In this document: positions 26,103-34,640 of the stretch, in pieces
Numbering within the stretch: the first letter of the stretch is position 1
Layout: the number at the start of each line of letters is the position of its first letter
Source: Gammaproteobacteria bacterium
GTDB lineage: Bacteria; Pseudomonadota; Gammaproteobacteria; Thiohalomonadales; Thiohalomonadaceae
Reading direction: 5' to 3'
NCBI GenBank assembly: GCA_026196275.1
Contig: JAPHTQ010000077.1
Span: 1-39,810, forward strand
Length of the DNA: 39,810 nucleotides
The notes under the pieces: generated by a model
What the model saw: the letters and a program-made list of their open reading frames with translations, nothing else
Told to the model about the DNA's origin: nothing
Database searches by the model: none
Made by a program: the position numbers and the translations under genes

Positions 26103-27548
26103 TCAGAACGTCGACCAGCCGCTCGCCTCCATGAAGCGATAGAACCAGTAGCGCCGGCGCGACGGATCGCGATACTTCTCATAATCCACCGAGAGCCGGC
26201 GCCCCGATCGATTGTGCCAGTACTCCTCGAACCACCCGGCAGCCTGCTGCATGACCTGACTCTCGCCACTGGCCAGCAGGCGCACGTTGGTCTCTAGGTT
26301 GTAGTCGTCGAGGTTGCGGCGGGTAAAGTTGGCCGAGCCCAGGATCAGCTCCGCCTCGCCACCGGCGCGGCGCAACATGAGGAACTTGCTGTGGCACTGC
26401 TCGCCATGGGTGTCGCACCAGCGCACCGGCACCCCGGCCTCGGTCAACTCCAGTGCCACCTGACGGTTGGGGATGCCGTTCTTTTTGCGGCCGAAGGCAT
26501 CCTCGTTGGGATCGAGCAGCAGCCGCAGCGCGACACCGCTCGACTGCGCCGCCTTGAGCGCCTCCACGATCTCGCGGTGCGATAGATAGAACACCGCAAT
26601 ATCGATCGCATCGCCGGGCTGCGCGCCGTTGATCGCTTGCAATGATGCTTGGCGGATGCGCGACTCGGTGAGGATCTGCAACCGCATCCCGCGCTGCGGC
26701 AACGACTCTGTCGATGGCGCTTCAGGCGAGGCGGGGAAGGCGTTGCCGGAGAAGTGCGACACCGCCCGTTCCGTCTGCAACAGATCCAGCGCCGCGGCAC
26801 CAGAGAAACGCAGCGCCACATTGTCGTGTGCGCTGCTGGCGTCGTGCGGGTTGCCCGAGGTGACCAATCCCACCCAGCCGTCACCCTCATCGGCGATAAA
26901 GGTTTTGCGATGATTCGCGTTGAAGTTGAGCAGGGTAAGGTAGGTGCGCAGGCCGACCTTCTCCGGTCCCACCGGGCTCGGCAGCCAGCCGCCGTCGGGG
27001 GAGTTACCCAGCCAGCGGAAGAAGATCCGCCACAGTGCCGACCAGCTCGGGTTGGAGTCACGCAGGCGGGTCAGGTCGGTCAGCACCACCTTCACCCCCG
27101 CCGCCTCCAGCCGCTCAAGATGAGACGACGCCACCCCGTTGTAGAGAGTATTGAAGGGATCGGTAATCAACACCACCTCCAGCCCCGGCACCTCTGCGCG
27201 ACGACGGATCAGCGCATCGGTGATCTCGCGTGAGAGCGGTCGCAGCGAATGCCTTGCATCCCCGGCGAAGTCGTTGATCAGGAACATGTCCAGCACGATC
27301 AGCTGTTCGGCCTGGGCGATAAGACGCAGGATCTCATCGAAGATCATCTGCTCGCTGCGCCGCTCTCCCTGTTCATCGATATAGGTGTAATCGGCAAGGA
27401 AGCGTACCTCATCCACCGCGCGCAGCGGCATCGCCACGCTGATGCCGGGCGGCAACGGCTTGTAGCTGTGATACACGGCCACAGCCAGGTAGGCAAGTAG
27501 CAACACGAGAAAGGCCATACGCCAAACGTAGCGCGCGGATCTATTCAC
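26103..27548 (-). CDS. Phospholipase D-family protein, membrane-anchored (cardiolipin synthase-like)
   Basis: The 481-aa product starts with an uncleaved-looking signal anchor (YVWRMAFLVLLLAYLAVAVYHSY), then two PLD halves. HKD motif 1 is canonical (NHRKTFIADEGDGWVG). Motif 2 has CHSKFLML followed by Arg where Asp is usual, then LGSANFTRRNLDDYNLE. Start chosen as GTG 27548 because AGGTAG is about 6 nt upstream; GTG 27554 is nearly in contact with it. It probably acts on phospholipids at the cytoplasmic membrane. Not operonic with msrA: a 150-bp gap holds a hairpin. Confidence 0.85.
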   Translation of the reverse strand: MNRSARYVWRMAFLVLLLAYLAVAVYHSYKPLPPGISVAMPLRAVDEVRFLADYTYIDEQGERRSEQMIFDEILRLIAQAEQLIVLDMFLINDFAGDARHSLRPLSREITDALIRRRAEVPGLEVVLITDPFNTLYNGVASSHLERLEAAGVKVVLTDLTRLRDSNPSWSALWRIFFRWLGNSPDGGWLPSPVGPEKVGLRTYLTLLNFNANHRKTFIADEGDGWVGLVTSGNPHDASSAHDNVALRFSGAAALDLLQTERAVSHFSGNAFPASPEAPSTESLPQRGMRLQILTESRIRQASLQAINGAQPGDAIDIAVFYLSHREIVEALKAAQSSGVALRLLLDPNEDAFGRKKNGIPNRQVALELTEAGVPVRWCDTHGEQCHSKFLMLRRAGGEAELILGSANFTRRNLDDYNLETNVRLLASGESQVMQQAAGWFEEYWHNRSGRRLSVDYEKYRDPSRRRYWFYRFMEASGWSTF

Positions 27549-27635
27549 AGCCACCTACCTTGCGCTCCAACTGCACCACCTCACCGGAAAACCCTGCTCC
27601 CGAATCACGGCCAACATCGCCTCACTTTTCACATC

Positions 27636-27656
27636 CCTTCTCCCTAAGGGAGAAGG
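27636..27656. repeat. Dispersed hairpin repeat CCTTCTCCC/GGGAGAAGG
   Basis: CCTTCTCCC (27636-27644) and GGGAGAAGG (27648-27656) form a 9-bp stem with a TAA loop, followed by ttaggatgagggg. A similar stem is at 38135-38156. Both fit a common intergenic hairpin family of gammaproteobacteria. It may terminate transcription of msrA (minus strand) or be a REP-like sequence. Confidence 0.6.
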
Positions 27657-27701
27657 TTAGGATGAGGGGAGAATATCACTATTTTTCCGGTCACTGACAC
27701 C

Positions 27702-28301
27702 TCACTCGCTGTGTGTCGCCCGATCACCCCAAATTTCCTCCAGCCGCTGGTCACGCCCACAGCTATAGCGATAAAACTTGTACCTCAGCGGGCTCTTCTT
27801 GTAGTAGTCCTGATGATAACTCTCCTCCCCCTTGATCGGGTAGAAGGTCGCTGCCGGCAGGATGGGCGTCACCACTTCCTTATCCGGAAACTCCGCTACC
27901 ACCTTCCGGCGTGACTGCTCCGCCAGGCGCCTCTGTTCCTCATCCAGAACGAAGATCGCACTCAGGTAGCTATGCCCTTTGTCGCAAAACTGTCCCCGGT
28001 CATCGAAGGGATCGATATTCACCCAGTAGTGATCGAGCAACGCCTTGTAGGTGACCTTCTCCGGATCATAGGTGATCTTTACCGCCTCATAGTGGCCGGT
28101 ATGGTCGCCGTTGTAGGTGGGGTTCTTCGCCGTGCCGCCGGTAAAACCGGAGATCACATCGGTCACCCCATCGACCTTCTCGAAGTCCGACTCCATGCAC
28201 CAGAAACAGCCCCCGGCGAAGATCGCCGTCTCCGCCTGTGCCCTGCCCATGGCAAGAAGCCCGACCGCCAATACCATTACATACTGTGCAAGTTTCATCA
28301 T
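27702..28301 (-). CDS. msrA: Peptide methionine sulfoxide reductase MsrA, exported
   Basis: The product (199 aa from ATG 28301, or 198 from 28298; GAGGT upstream fits both) has a signal peptide (MKLAQYVMVLAVGLLAMGRAQA), then AIFAGGCFWCMESDFEKVDGV with the catalytic Cys in GCFWC, GFTGGTAKNPTYNGDHTGHYEAV, and HSYLSAIF. The enzyme reduces methionine-S-sulfoxide. Export is unusual for plain MsrA, so this is a periplasmic version. The extension to 28346 lacks a ribosome site. Confidence 0.92.
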   Translation of the reverse strand: MMKLAQYVMVLAVGLLAMGRAQAETAIFAGGCFWCMESDFEKVDGVTDVISGFTGGTAKNPTYNGDHTGHYEAVKITYDPEKVTYKALLDHYWVNIDPFDDRGQFCDKGHSYLSAIFVLDEEQRRLAEQSRRKVVAEFPDKEVVTPILPAATFYPIKGEESYHQDYYKKSPLRYKFYRYSCGRDQRLEEIWGDRATHSE

Positions 28302-28445
28302 CCACACCTCTCTAAATCCCCGCGCCTGCGAGGCCAGGTAAATCAACTGATAGTGAGATCCTAGTAGAGAGCTGTCCGAAAGTGATCACGAAATAATCAC
28401 AATTGCGTCACGGGGGACTAAAGGTGTGAACCGCCAGGAAGCGGA

Positions 28446-28664
28446 TTAATCAAATTTGTGCGGGCTACCCGCCGCCTTGATACAGAACATAATAAAGAAC
28501 GAATCCCAGTTACTGTAACCGTTGATCTTGTCAACGTCCTCCAGCTCGGTCTGAGTCCTGAGATAGGTCAGCGCATCCTCTATCAACTTATCGTCCAACC
28601 CATTTAGCCGGAGCAGATCCATCGTCGCCTCCGAGGGCGACCACTCGCTTAACAGCTTACTCAT
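28446..28664 (-). CDS. Small protein with DnaT-like domain signature
   Basis: A 72-aa protein (MSKLLSEWSPSEATM...). The spacing of Trp-Ser-Pro-Ser, LLRLNGLDDKLIEDALTYL and GYSNWDSFFIMF resembles the single-stranded-DNA-binding C-terminal domain of DnaT-like proteins. Its start overlaps the stop of the upstream 64-aa gene (ATGA), so the two are translationally coupled. The domain call is from pattern only and is moderate. Confidence 0.6.
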   Translation of the reverse strand: MSKLLSEWSPSEATMDLLRLNGLDDKLIEDALTYLRTQTELEDVDKINGYSNWDSFFIMFCIKAAGSPHKFD

Positions 28665-28855
28665 GACTTGCTGCCGAACTCCTCGGTCATGGTATTTACA
28701 ATATCCTTCATCATTGCCAGAAAATAATCGACACCTTGCTGATTCTCCTCACGGCGACAGGCGTTCATGGCGGAGATGGTCAGGTTCAAGCCAGCGTGGT
28801 AGTTGCCCTTGTCGATATGCTCCTGGATGTGTGCTGTTTCAGACTCGATATCCAT
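28661..28855 (-). CDS. Small hypothetical protein, partner of the DnaT-like protein
   Basis: A 64-aa helical, acidic protein (MDIESETAHIQEHIDKGNYHAGLNLTIS...). AAGGTGAT precedes ATG 28855. Its stop codon overlaps the start of the next gene by 4 bp. I do not recognise it. The tight overlap suggests a functional link with the DnaT-like protein. Confidence 0.65.
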   Translation of the reverse strand: MDIESETAHIQEHIDKGNYHAGLNLTISAMNACRREENQQGVDYFLAMMKDIVNTMTEEFGSKS

Positions 28856-29060
28856 TCTTCATCACCTTGACCTGGTAGGTATGACACCATAGTAAACATA
28901 GCACTACTATCTAGTCACGCAGCTCATCCGGATAAAAGAGCACTCACCCTCTTAGTTGTTGAACGCTGCCTCACTATGAGAAGCAACTGGTTCCCCACCT
29001 TTCCTGGCCTCGTGTATGCTGTAACAAGAGACCACAATGAAAAAACCCACAGGATAGACC

Positions 29061-29534
29061 GTGAAAAAAATCGCCATCTTCGTCGACGTGCAAAACATCT
29101 ACTACACCACCCGACAGGCCTACGGGCGCCAGTTTAACTACCGTAAATTCTGGGAGCGTATCGGTTACGAGGACGAGATCACCAGCGCCACCGCCTACGC
29201 CATCGCCCGCAACGACGACAAGCAGATCAAATTTCAGGACGCCCTTAAACACATTGGCTTTGAGGTAAAACTCAAACCCTATATCCAGCGCAGCGACGGC
29301 TCCGCCAAGGGCGACTGGGACGTGGGGATTACCATTGATGTCATGGAGGCGGCAAAAGAGGTTGATATCATTGTACTGCTATCGGGTGATGGCGACTTTG
29401 ATCTGCTGCTGGATAAGATCAGAAACGATTACGGCGTCACCGCTCAGGTCTATGGCGTACCTGCGCTCACCGCCAACTCACTGATTAATGCCGCCGACAG
29501 CTATCAGCGGATTGAAGACGATCTGTTGTTGTAG
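29061..29534 (+). CDS. NYN/LabA-type PIN-like nuclease
   Basis: A 157-aa protein starting at GTG 29061 behind AGGA. The NYN domain fills the protein: KKIAIFVDVQNIYYT (Asp9, Asn12), KGDWDVGITIDVMEAA (Asp93) and IIVLLSGDGDFDLLLDKI (Asp110, Asp112). These acidic residues fit a metal-dependent RNase. It is a second NYN protein of the window, unlike the longer NYN/LOTUS one at 2470-3282. No partner gene is visible. Confidence 0.88.
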   Translation: MKKIAIFVDVQNIYYTTRQAYGRQFNYRKFWERIGYEDEITSATAYAIARNDDKQIKFQDALKHIGFEVKLKPYIQRSDGSAKGDWDVGITIDVMEAAKEVDIIVLLSGDGDFDLLLDKIRNDYGVTAQVYGVPALTANSLINAADSYQRIEDDLLL

Positions 29535-29593
29535 GTCCTCTTTATCATTCCTGCGCGCCCCGCATGAGAATGTATCGGGTAATCACCCTGCCA

Positions 29594-30313
29594 TTAAAAC
29601 CACTTCCCCGCAGGCAGAAAACGCCACTGACCAGATGGTAGTTTACCCATCGACACCCGCCCGATACGGATGCGTTTCATCGCCACCACCGTTAAGCCAA
29701 CACGCTGACACATAAACGCAATCTGCTCAGGCCGTACCGACTTAAGGGCAAAGCGCAACTGTGTCTCACTCTGTCGGCTGACCTTGGTCCTGGCAATAGG
29801 CCGGTTATTAAATGTCATCGGACGATTCAGCTGGGCCAATTGCTCGTCCCCGACCTCGCTGTCGACGTCAACGATATACTCCTGCTCATTCCTGCTCGCA
29901 TCATCCACCAGTCGGCGCACCACCTTCCAGTCATTGCTGAACACCAGCAGCCCGGTGGCGCCCGGCTCAAGTGGGGTGGTCGGTTTCAACCGGGAAAAGT
30001 GACGCTTCAGCAGGCGAATGCCGGATTTATCGCCCTCAAAGCGGCTATCGGGTGTGAGCAGTTGCAGCGGTGCGGTGGGCTCACGTGGGTCAAACCCCGT
30101 TGGCATATTCAGCAGAAAGGTCACCGCTGCGACCGGCTCCAGCGTGGCATCAGGATGAAGGTCCACCTTCTGCTGCAACACCTCAAACTGGGGCAGGTCC
30201 ACCACCTCACCCTCCACCAGCACCCAGCCCCCTTCAATATACTTTTGAGCCTCACCGCGGGAGCAGCCGATCAGCGCCACCAGGCGCTTGTCCAGACGTT
30301 GCGGTTCACTCAT
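29594..30313 (-). CDS. RluB/E/F-like pseudouridine synthase homologue without the catalytic Asp
   Basis: The 239-aa product begins with an S4 RNA-binding domain (RLDKRLVALIGCSRGEAQKYIEGGWVLV) and continues with a pseudouridine-synthase fold. Where RluF-type enzymes have RLDxxTxGLLxLTN, this protein has PLEPGATGLLVFSNDW, so the catalytic Asp is Glu and the preceding Arg is Pro. The downstream GxNRQIRRM motif reads RPEQIAFMCQRVGL. ATG 30313 was preferred to nearby GTGs; the ribosome site is weak. Either a lineage-specific non-catalytic RNA-binding protein or a variant enzyme. Confidence 0.78.
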   Translation of the reverse strand: MSEPQRLDKRLVALIGCSRGEAQKYIEGGWVLVEGEVVDLPQFEVLQQKVDLHPDATLEPVAAVTFLLNMPTGFDPREPTAPLQLLTPDSRFEGDKSGIRLLKRHFSRLKPTTPLEPGATGLLVFSNDWKVVRRLVDDASRNEQEYIVDVDSEVGDEQLAQLNRPMTFNNRPIARTKVSRQSETQLRFALKSVRPEQIAFMCQRVGLTVVAMKRIRIGRVSMGKLPSGQWRFLPAGKWF

Positions 30314-30400
30314 CACATTCACACCCTTGCCTCAGTTGCTGTTGCCGCCATGATACTATCAACACCCAACACAGACACCCACAACCCGGCCCGCCAGACC

Positions 30401-30739
30401 ATGCCTAAATATTCCACAAAAGCGAAAGTCTCAGACAAGACCAAAGAGGAGGCGATGAAAGTGGCCCGTGCCACCCAACGCCCCGGTCAGAGCAAAGAGC
30501 AGACCAAACTTATCGCCCAGGGCATCCAGGAAGGGATCGACCTCTATAAGAAACAGCAAAAAGAGAAGGCCCGCGAGCAGGACAAACGGGCGAAAAAGGC
30601 GGCAAAAACCAAAACGACGGAGACACAGAGTGACAGTCCGGTTGAATCTGCGACCGCCTGCAGCAAGTTACCGTGGATCTTGTTGGCTCTGTCCTGGCTG
30701 GGTTTTGGGGGGTATCACATCGTCAATATACTGATTTGA
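30401..30739 (+). CDS. DUF2956 family protein
   Basis: A 112-aa protein (ATG 30401) with the DUF2956 N-terminal motif MPKYSTKAKVSDKTKEEAMK followed by VARATQRPGQSKEQTKLIAQGI, then a Lys-rich helix (KKQQKEKAREQDKRAKKAAK) and a C-terminal transmembrane segment (LPWILLALSWLGFGGYHIV). Small tail-anchored membrane protein; function unknown. The longer upstream frame is antisense to the pseudouridine-synthase-like gene and not coding. No strong Shine-Dalgarno was seen. Confidence 0.85.
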   Translation: MPKYSTKAKVSDKTKEEAMKVARATQRPGQSKEQTKLIAQGIQEGIDLYKKQQKEKAREQDKRAKKAAKTKTTETQSDSPVESATACSKLPWILLALSWLGFGGYHIVNILI

Positions 30740-30789
30740 TTCGCAAGTCAGACTTTTCTTGCGATCTCTTTTTTTATTTATTTTAAATA

Positions 30790-32475
30790 TTATGAAGAGC
30801 AGCTCATATGCGACAGGCCGCCGATCGCACTGAACTCCGTCGGCTTCAGTCGATAGTATTTCTCCTCCACCGCCCTCGACTGTTCGGCATAAGGCTGCGT
30901 CATCACCTCCTGCAGCTCTCGTAGTAACGCGTAGTCGCCCGTGGCGGCTTGCTGATAGGCCGGCGCAAGCAACCACTCCCGCAAACTGTATTTCGGGTTC
31001 ACGCGCTTCATCTGCTCACTGGTGTCGGTAACGTGCGACTTCCATTTCGTCAGCCACTCAGACCAACGCCCCTCCAACTCTTCACTCAAATCAGTGTAAA
31101 AACTGTTTTTAAGTGGCCCAATGTCTTCCGGTATCGAAGAAAGCTCGCGGAAGAAGATCGTATAATCGACAGAGGTTTGCATCATCAACGTTACCAGCTC
31201 GCTGAATAACGCTGCGTCAAATGTGCCAAGGCCCAGTTTGGCCGCAAACATCTTTTCCATTTTCCCTTGCATCACTTTTGCAAAGTCACTTCGAATCTCG
31301 TCAAGCTGTTGCTGCACATCCGGGTGTGATACCAGTAGCGGCTGCAGCGCCGTACAAAACATCTCGAAGTTGCGTTCCGCTGCCACCGGTTGATTCCAGA
31401 ACGCGAAGTGCTCCCCCCCGCCCGTCCAGGGCTGGTAGTACGGGTCAAATCGATCGCAGAAGCCGAATGGACCGTAATCAAGCGTGAAGCCACCCGCTGC
31501 ACAGTTGTCGCTGTTAAAGTTGCCCTGGCAATAGCCAACACGGATCCAGTTCGCCACCAGCGAGGTCAGGCGGTCGCAGAACTCCCGTGCCAGCAACACG
31601 ACCTTCTCGGCAGTGCTGAGGTTCACATCAATAAGCTCGGCATACTCACGATCGATCAAGTGCAGCACAATCGCCTCAAGTTCCGCCAGCGCATCCGGGT
31701 GTTCCTGCTTTCGCGCACGGCGACCGAACAGCTCGATCTGGCCGACGCGAATGAACGACGGGGCGACCCGCGTCGAGATCGCAACAGGCTCCGCCACCAT
31801 CGTATCGGGATCCACCGATCGCGAGCCCTCCGAGTACCATGGGCGCTGTACCTTCTCCGTTTTCGATACGTACAAACTCAGCGAGCGTGAGGTTGGCACG
31901 CCGAGCGCGTGCATGTGCTCCTGTGCCAGAAACTCCCGCACACTCGAACGCAGCACGGCGCGACCATCTGCGCCGCGGCAGTATGGCGTCCGGCCGCCAC
32001 CTTTGAGCTGCATCTCCCAGCGTTGACCATTGATAACCGCCTCAAGCACGGAAACAGCACGACCGTCGCCATAGCCGTTGCCGGTCTGGAACGGGCACTG
32101 CTGGGTGTACTCGGTGCCGAAGATGGAAAGTGCGTAGCCACTGGCCCAACCCACCTTGCGCATCGGCTCCGGAACCTGCGACAGGTCGCCACTGAACATG
32201 CGCACGAAATCGGCTGACTCTGCCAGGCTGTCGGCAAAACCAAGTTCGTGGAAAAAGTCTTTGCTGTGCGCGATGTATTCGGGGTCGTCAATGGGCGTGG
32301 GTTTGACCGGAACATAATGCCCCGAGAAGACCTGTCGTGGCGCGTGGTCAGCACCGTCTGCTTTCGCCTCAGGATCGCATTTGAGCGACTCCACGAGGGA
32401 GTAGTTTGCCAGTTTTGCAAGGTCGCCCAACGTCGAAACAGAAGGGGCAGCGTTCTGGGACAATCTATTTTTCAT
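30790..32475 (-). CDS. selO: Protein adenylyltransferase SelO (YdiU family)
   Basis: The 561-aa product is a full-length SelO pseudokinase: [16 protein letters not shown] near the start, [66 protein letters not shown], and the inverted catalytic region [33 protein letters not shown]. SelO AMPylates target proteins and is linked to redox stress. The C-terminus SCSS (Cys559) sits where eukaryotic SelO has selenocysteine. Longer than E. coli SelO (478 aa). No strong ribosome site. The ~250 bp upstream contain no supported gene. Confidence 0.93.
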   Translation of the reverse strand: MKNRLSQNAAPSVSTLGDLAKLANYSLVESLKCDPEAKADGADHAPRQVFSGHYVPVKPTPIDDPEYIAHSKDFFHELGFADSLAESADFVRMFSGDLSQVPEPMRKVGWASGYALSIFGTEYTQQCPFQTGNGYGDGRAVSVLEAVINGQRWEMQLKGGGRTPYCRGADGRAVLRSSVREFLAQEHMHALGVPTSRSLSLYVSKTEKVQRPWYSEGSRSVDPDTMVAEPVAISTRVAPSFIRVGQIELFGRRARKQEHPDALAELEAIVLHLIDREYAELIDVNLSTAEKVVLLAREFCDRLTSLVANWIRVGYCQGNFNSDNCAAGGFTLDYGPFGFCDRFDPYYQPWTGGGEHFAFWNQPVAAERNFEMFCTALQPLLVSHPDVQQQLDEIRSDFAKVMQGKMEKMFAAKLGLGTFDAALFSELVTLMMQTSVDYTIFFRELSSIPEDIGPLKNSFYTDLSEELEGRWSEWLTKWKSHVTDTSEQMKRVNPKYSLREWLLAPAYQQAATGDYALLRELQEVMTQPYAEQSRAVEEKYYRLKPTEFSAIGGLSHMSCSS

Positions 32476-32729
32476 GGGATTGAGAGGTCACGCTCGTGGG
32501 GGGTTGTGATGCAGAGACACTGACTATGCCCTATCCCTTTGCAGAAAATCTACCATATGGAAAATGGGAGATTGTCCTCTCGGGGCCTGACCTATCACCG
32601 GGGATACGGGTCGTAGAGGGTAATTGTAGCTACTATCAGGGATTAATCCTCTTTGACCCGGTTTTTCGTTGGTGAATTAATGGGTTACCCCTTTGCCGGA
32701 CCATGACTGATACATAATAAAACAGCAAG

Positions 32730-33656
32730 TCAATTTGAGCTTATAAACATCTCAAACCGCTCAGCCAGTCTTTCTTTATCTGGTTGTGCGTTTTTTCTTT
32801 TCGGCAACAACAAACCACAACCATTATAACTTTTCATAGCCTCAAGGATCATACCATCACTAATCGACATTAACTTTTCACTAACGACAACCTTATAATT
32901 TGGACTAATACCAATCAAATTCCCATCGTATGCCCGGTGATGCAGTCTGCTTAGCGCTATACCATTACTGATTTCAGTTGTACTATTTAAATTGCTATCC
33001 GGTGTTATATGTGCTGCCTCCAATAATTCTGGCACAGGCAACCCAGATACCGCACATTTATTGTCATAAGCATTTAGGACATTCTCTCGAAATGTTGCCT
33101 GAAAAAGGCGAACACGGCTTTCCCTTACAGCATATTTTCTCTCGGGCGCATCTGGCACCTCATATATAAATTCATCATTTGATGATTTGCTTTCATATCG
33201 TGAAACGCCAACAACTACCTCGCAGTACATTTTATCTGGATAAATATTCACAACATAACAAGGCCAGATAGCTTTATATCTTCCAGCACTAACTGCATGG
33301 AAGTAGATGAATGGGCTTCTCGCATCTAGCGCTTCCCATAAGTGCTTATTTCCACCTTTATATGGTTCCCCTTTCTGTAAGGCATACCTAAAATATCCGT
33401 TTTCTTTTTCAGCATCATCGTAAATATTTATGCGACCCTTTCTCGGAACGGTTGTTTTTATACTAAGAAGTCCGCTATCCATTTGCTTGGGCTTAAATAT
33501 CCCACGAGCCCTATTCGCTAATAAAATCGTTTCACCTTTGCATTCGAATCCTTCTTCAATTGCATTCCAGGGTATGTCGTCCTCATAAAACATTTCTAAC
33601 AACCGCATACGCCTGAATGCACTTTCGATTATCACCTTACTTGTAGTACTCACCAT
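32730..33656 (-). CDS. HNH endonuclease with N-terminal recognition-like domain
   Basis: The 308-aa product has an N-terminal domain of the type seen in stand-alone HNH restriction-like nucleases (IPWNAIEEGFECKGETILLANRARGIFKPKQM, then RSPFIYFHAVSAGRYKAIWP) and a C-terminal HNH domain (YDNKCAVSGLPVPELLEAAHI, then ISNGIALSRLHHRAYDGNLIGISPNYKV). GGAGGTGT precedes ATG 33656. Base composition is clearly more AT-rich than the neighbours, which suggests recent transfer. No methyltransferase is adjacent, so a modification-dependent or self-sufficient nuclease is likely. Target unknown. Confidence 0.85.
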   Translation of the reverse strand: MVSTTSKVIIESAFRRMRLLEMFYEDDIPWNAIEEGFECKGETILLANRARGIFKPKQMDSGLLSIKTTVPRKGRINIYDDAEKENGYFRYALQKGEPYKGGNKHLWEALDARSPFIYFHAVSAGRYKAIWPCYVVNIYPDKMYCEVVVGVSRYESKSSNDEFIYEVPDAPERKYAVRESRVRLFQATFRENVLNAYDNKCAVSGLPVPELLEAAHITPDSNLNSTTEISNGIALSRLHHRAYDGNLIGISPNYKVVVSEKLMSISDGMILEAMKSYNGCGLLLPKRKNAQPDKERLAERFEMFISSN

Positions 33657-33670
33657 ACACCTCCCTATTT

Positions 33671-33751
33671 TTATTCTTTTAACTTAATCCGCAACTTCCC
33701 CCCCGTCACCTCGGTCTCTTCCACCACATCGGAAAAGGCTTGCCAAAAGAC
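33671..33751 (-). pseudogene. Orphan 3' end of the gene homologous to 36141-36806
   Basis: On the minus strand a frame ending in TAA (33671-33673) encodes VFWQAFSDVVEETEVTGGKL + RIKLKE, closely matching the last 25 residues of the protein at 36141-36806 (GFWKAFAEGVEEIEVKEGKL + RIKLKE). DNA identity is about 75% by eye over 78 bp. There is no upstream part of the gene: the frame is preceded by a stop and by rhuM sequence. It is the far border of the rhuM-fic segment. Confidence 0.8.
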
Positions 33752-34383
33752 CTACTCTCTTCGTCTTGATGCTTCGCAGCTGCCAAGGGGCAGATGATCT
33801 CGGCGGCGGTCTGTTGGGTGACGGCGTAGAGCAGTTTGTTCTGCACCTCGGCGAAGAACTGCTTGGCGGCGCGGTCGTCGGGACTGTAGTCACTGCTGAG
33901 GGCGAAGAGATCCCGTACCTTTTGATAGAAGCGCTTCTCGCTGGCGCGGATATCGCGGATGCGCGCGAGAAGTTCGTCGAAATAGTCCCACCCGCCGGGG
34001 TTTTTCAGCCGCTCGTCGTCCATCACGAAACCCTTGATCAGGAACTCGCTCAGGTGGGCGGTGGCCCACTGACGGAACTGGGTACCGCGGGGGGAGCGAA
34101 CGCGGTACCCGATGGCGAGGATCATCTCGAGGTTGTAGTGCTTGAGGTTGCGCTTAACGTCACGCCCTCCCTCAGGGCGAACTTGTAAGTAATCCTTACA
34201 AGTTGCCCGCTCCTGCAACTCGTCCTCTTCCAGTATGGCCTTGATATGTTGGGTGATGTTTTGCGGGGTCGTGGCGAATAGATCGGCAATCTCGGCCTGC
34301 GTCAGCCAGACGGTCCCCTCCTCGGCGCGCAGATGGATCTCGGCCTTGCCGTCTTCCGTGCGGTAAAAGATCAATTCACTCAT
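33706..34383 (-). pseudogene. RhuM-family protein, C-terminally truncated
   Basis: The 225-aa product starts well (ATG 34383, AAGGG upstream) and matches RhuM proteins: TVWLTQAEIADLFATTPQNITQHI, the ERATCKDYLQV region, LKHYNLEMILAIGYRVRSPRGTQFRQWA, and KLLYAVTQQTAAEII. The family then continues for another ~100 residues. Here it runs into CPLAAAKHQDEESRSFGKPF + PMWWKRPR, which is out-of-frame sequence of the remnant described at 33671-33751. The C-terminal third is therefore lost. RhuM is a virulence-island-associated protein of unknown function. Confidence 0.82.
34180..34204. repeat. Perfect 10-bp inverted repeat inside the rhuM-like gene
   Basis: AACTTGTAAG (34180-34189) and CTTACAAGTT (34195-34204) are perfect inverted repeats with a 5-nt loop, within the codons for ERATCKDYLQV. 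Such a repeat within a gene is unusual, but coding constraints could explain it. Confidence 0.55.
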
Positions 34384-34640
34384 GCAGCAACCCTTCCTGA
34401 GCGGCTATCTCGATGGAGAAGGAAAGCATTCCCACCAACGTGGATGCACGAACCACAGGCATCACAGGTGTCGGTTATGGGGTATGGCATCCTTTTTCCT
34501 TATTTTCTTCGCAAGAACAAACGGTTACGTGGCGTTATGCTTGGTAACGGTGGATTCTACCTTATCACGCTTGGGCGGGGAATTTGCCTGGCATGGCTGC
34601 CCGGCCTATGGGATGGTGTGCTACTACGCTGGTTCTACCG

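Noticed and set aside
24715-26142. Long open frame on the plus strand (475 codons) opposite ppnN
   Set aside because: It is a mirror of a well-conserved gene in GC-rich DNA, with His/Gln/Leu/Arg-rich composition and no recognisable motif.
29840-30400. Upstream extension of the DUF2956 frame (to a 299-codon frame)
   Set aside because: It is antisense to the pseudouridine-synthase-like gene; the DUF2956 match begins at ATG 30401.
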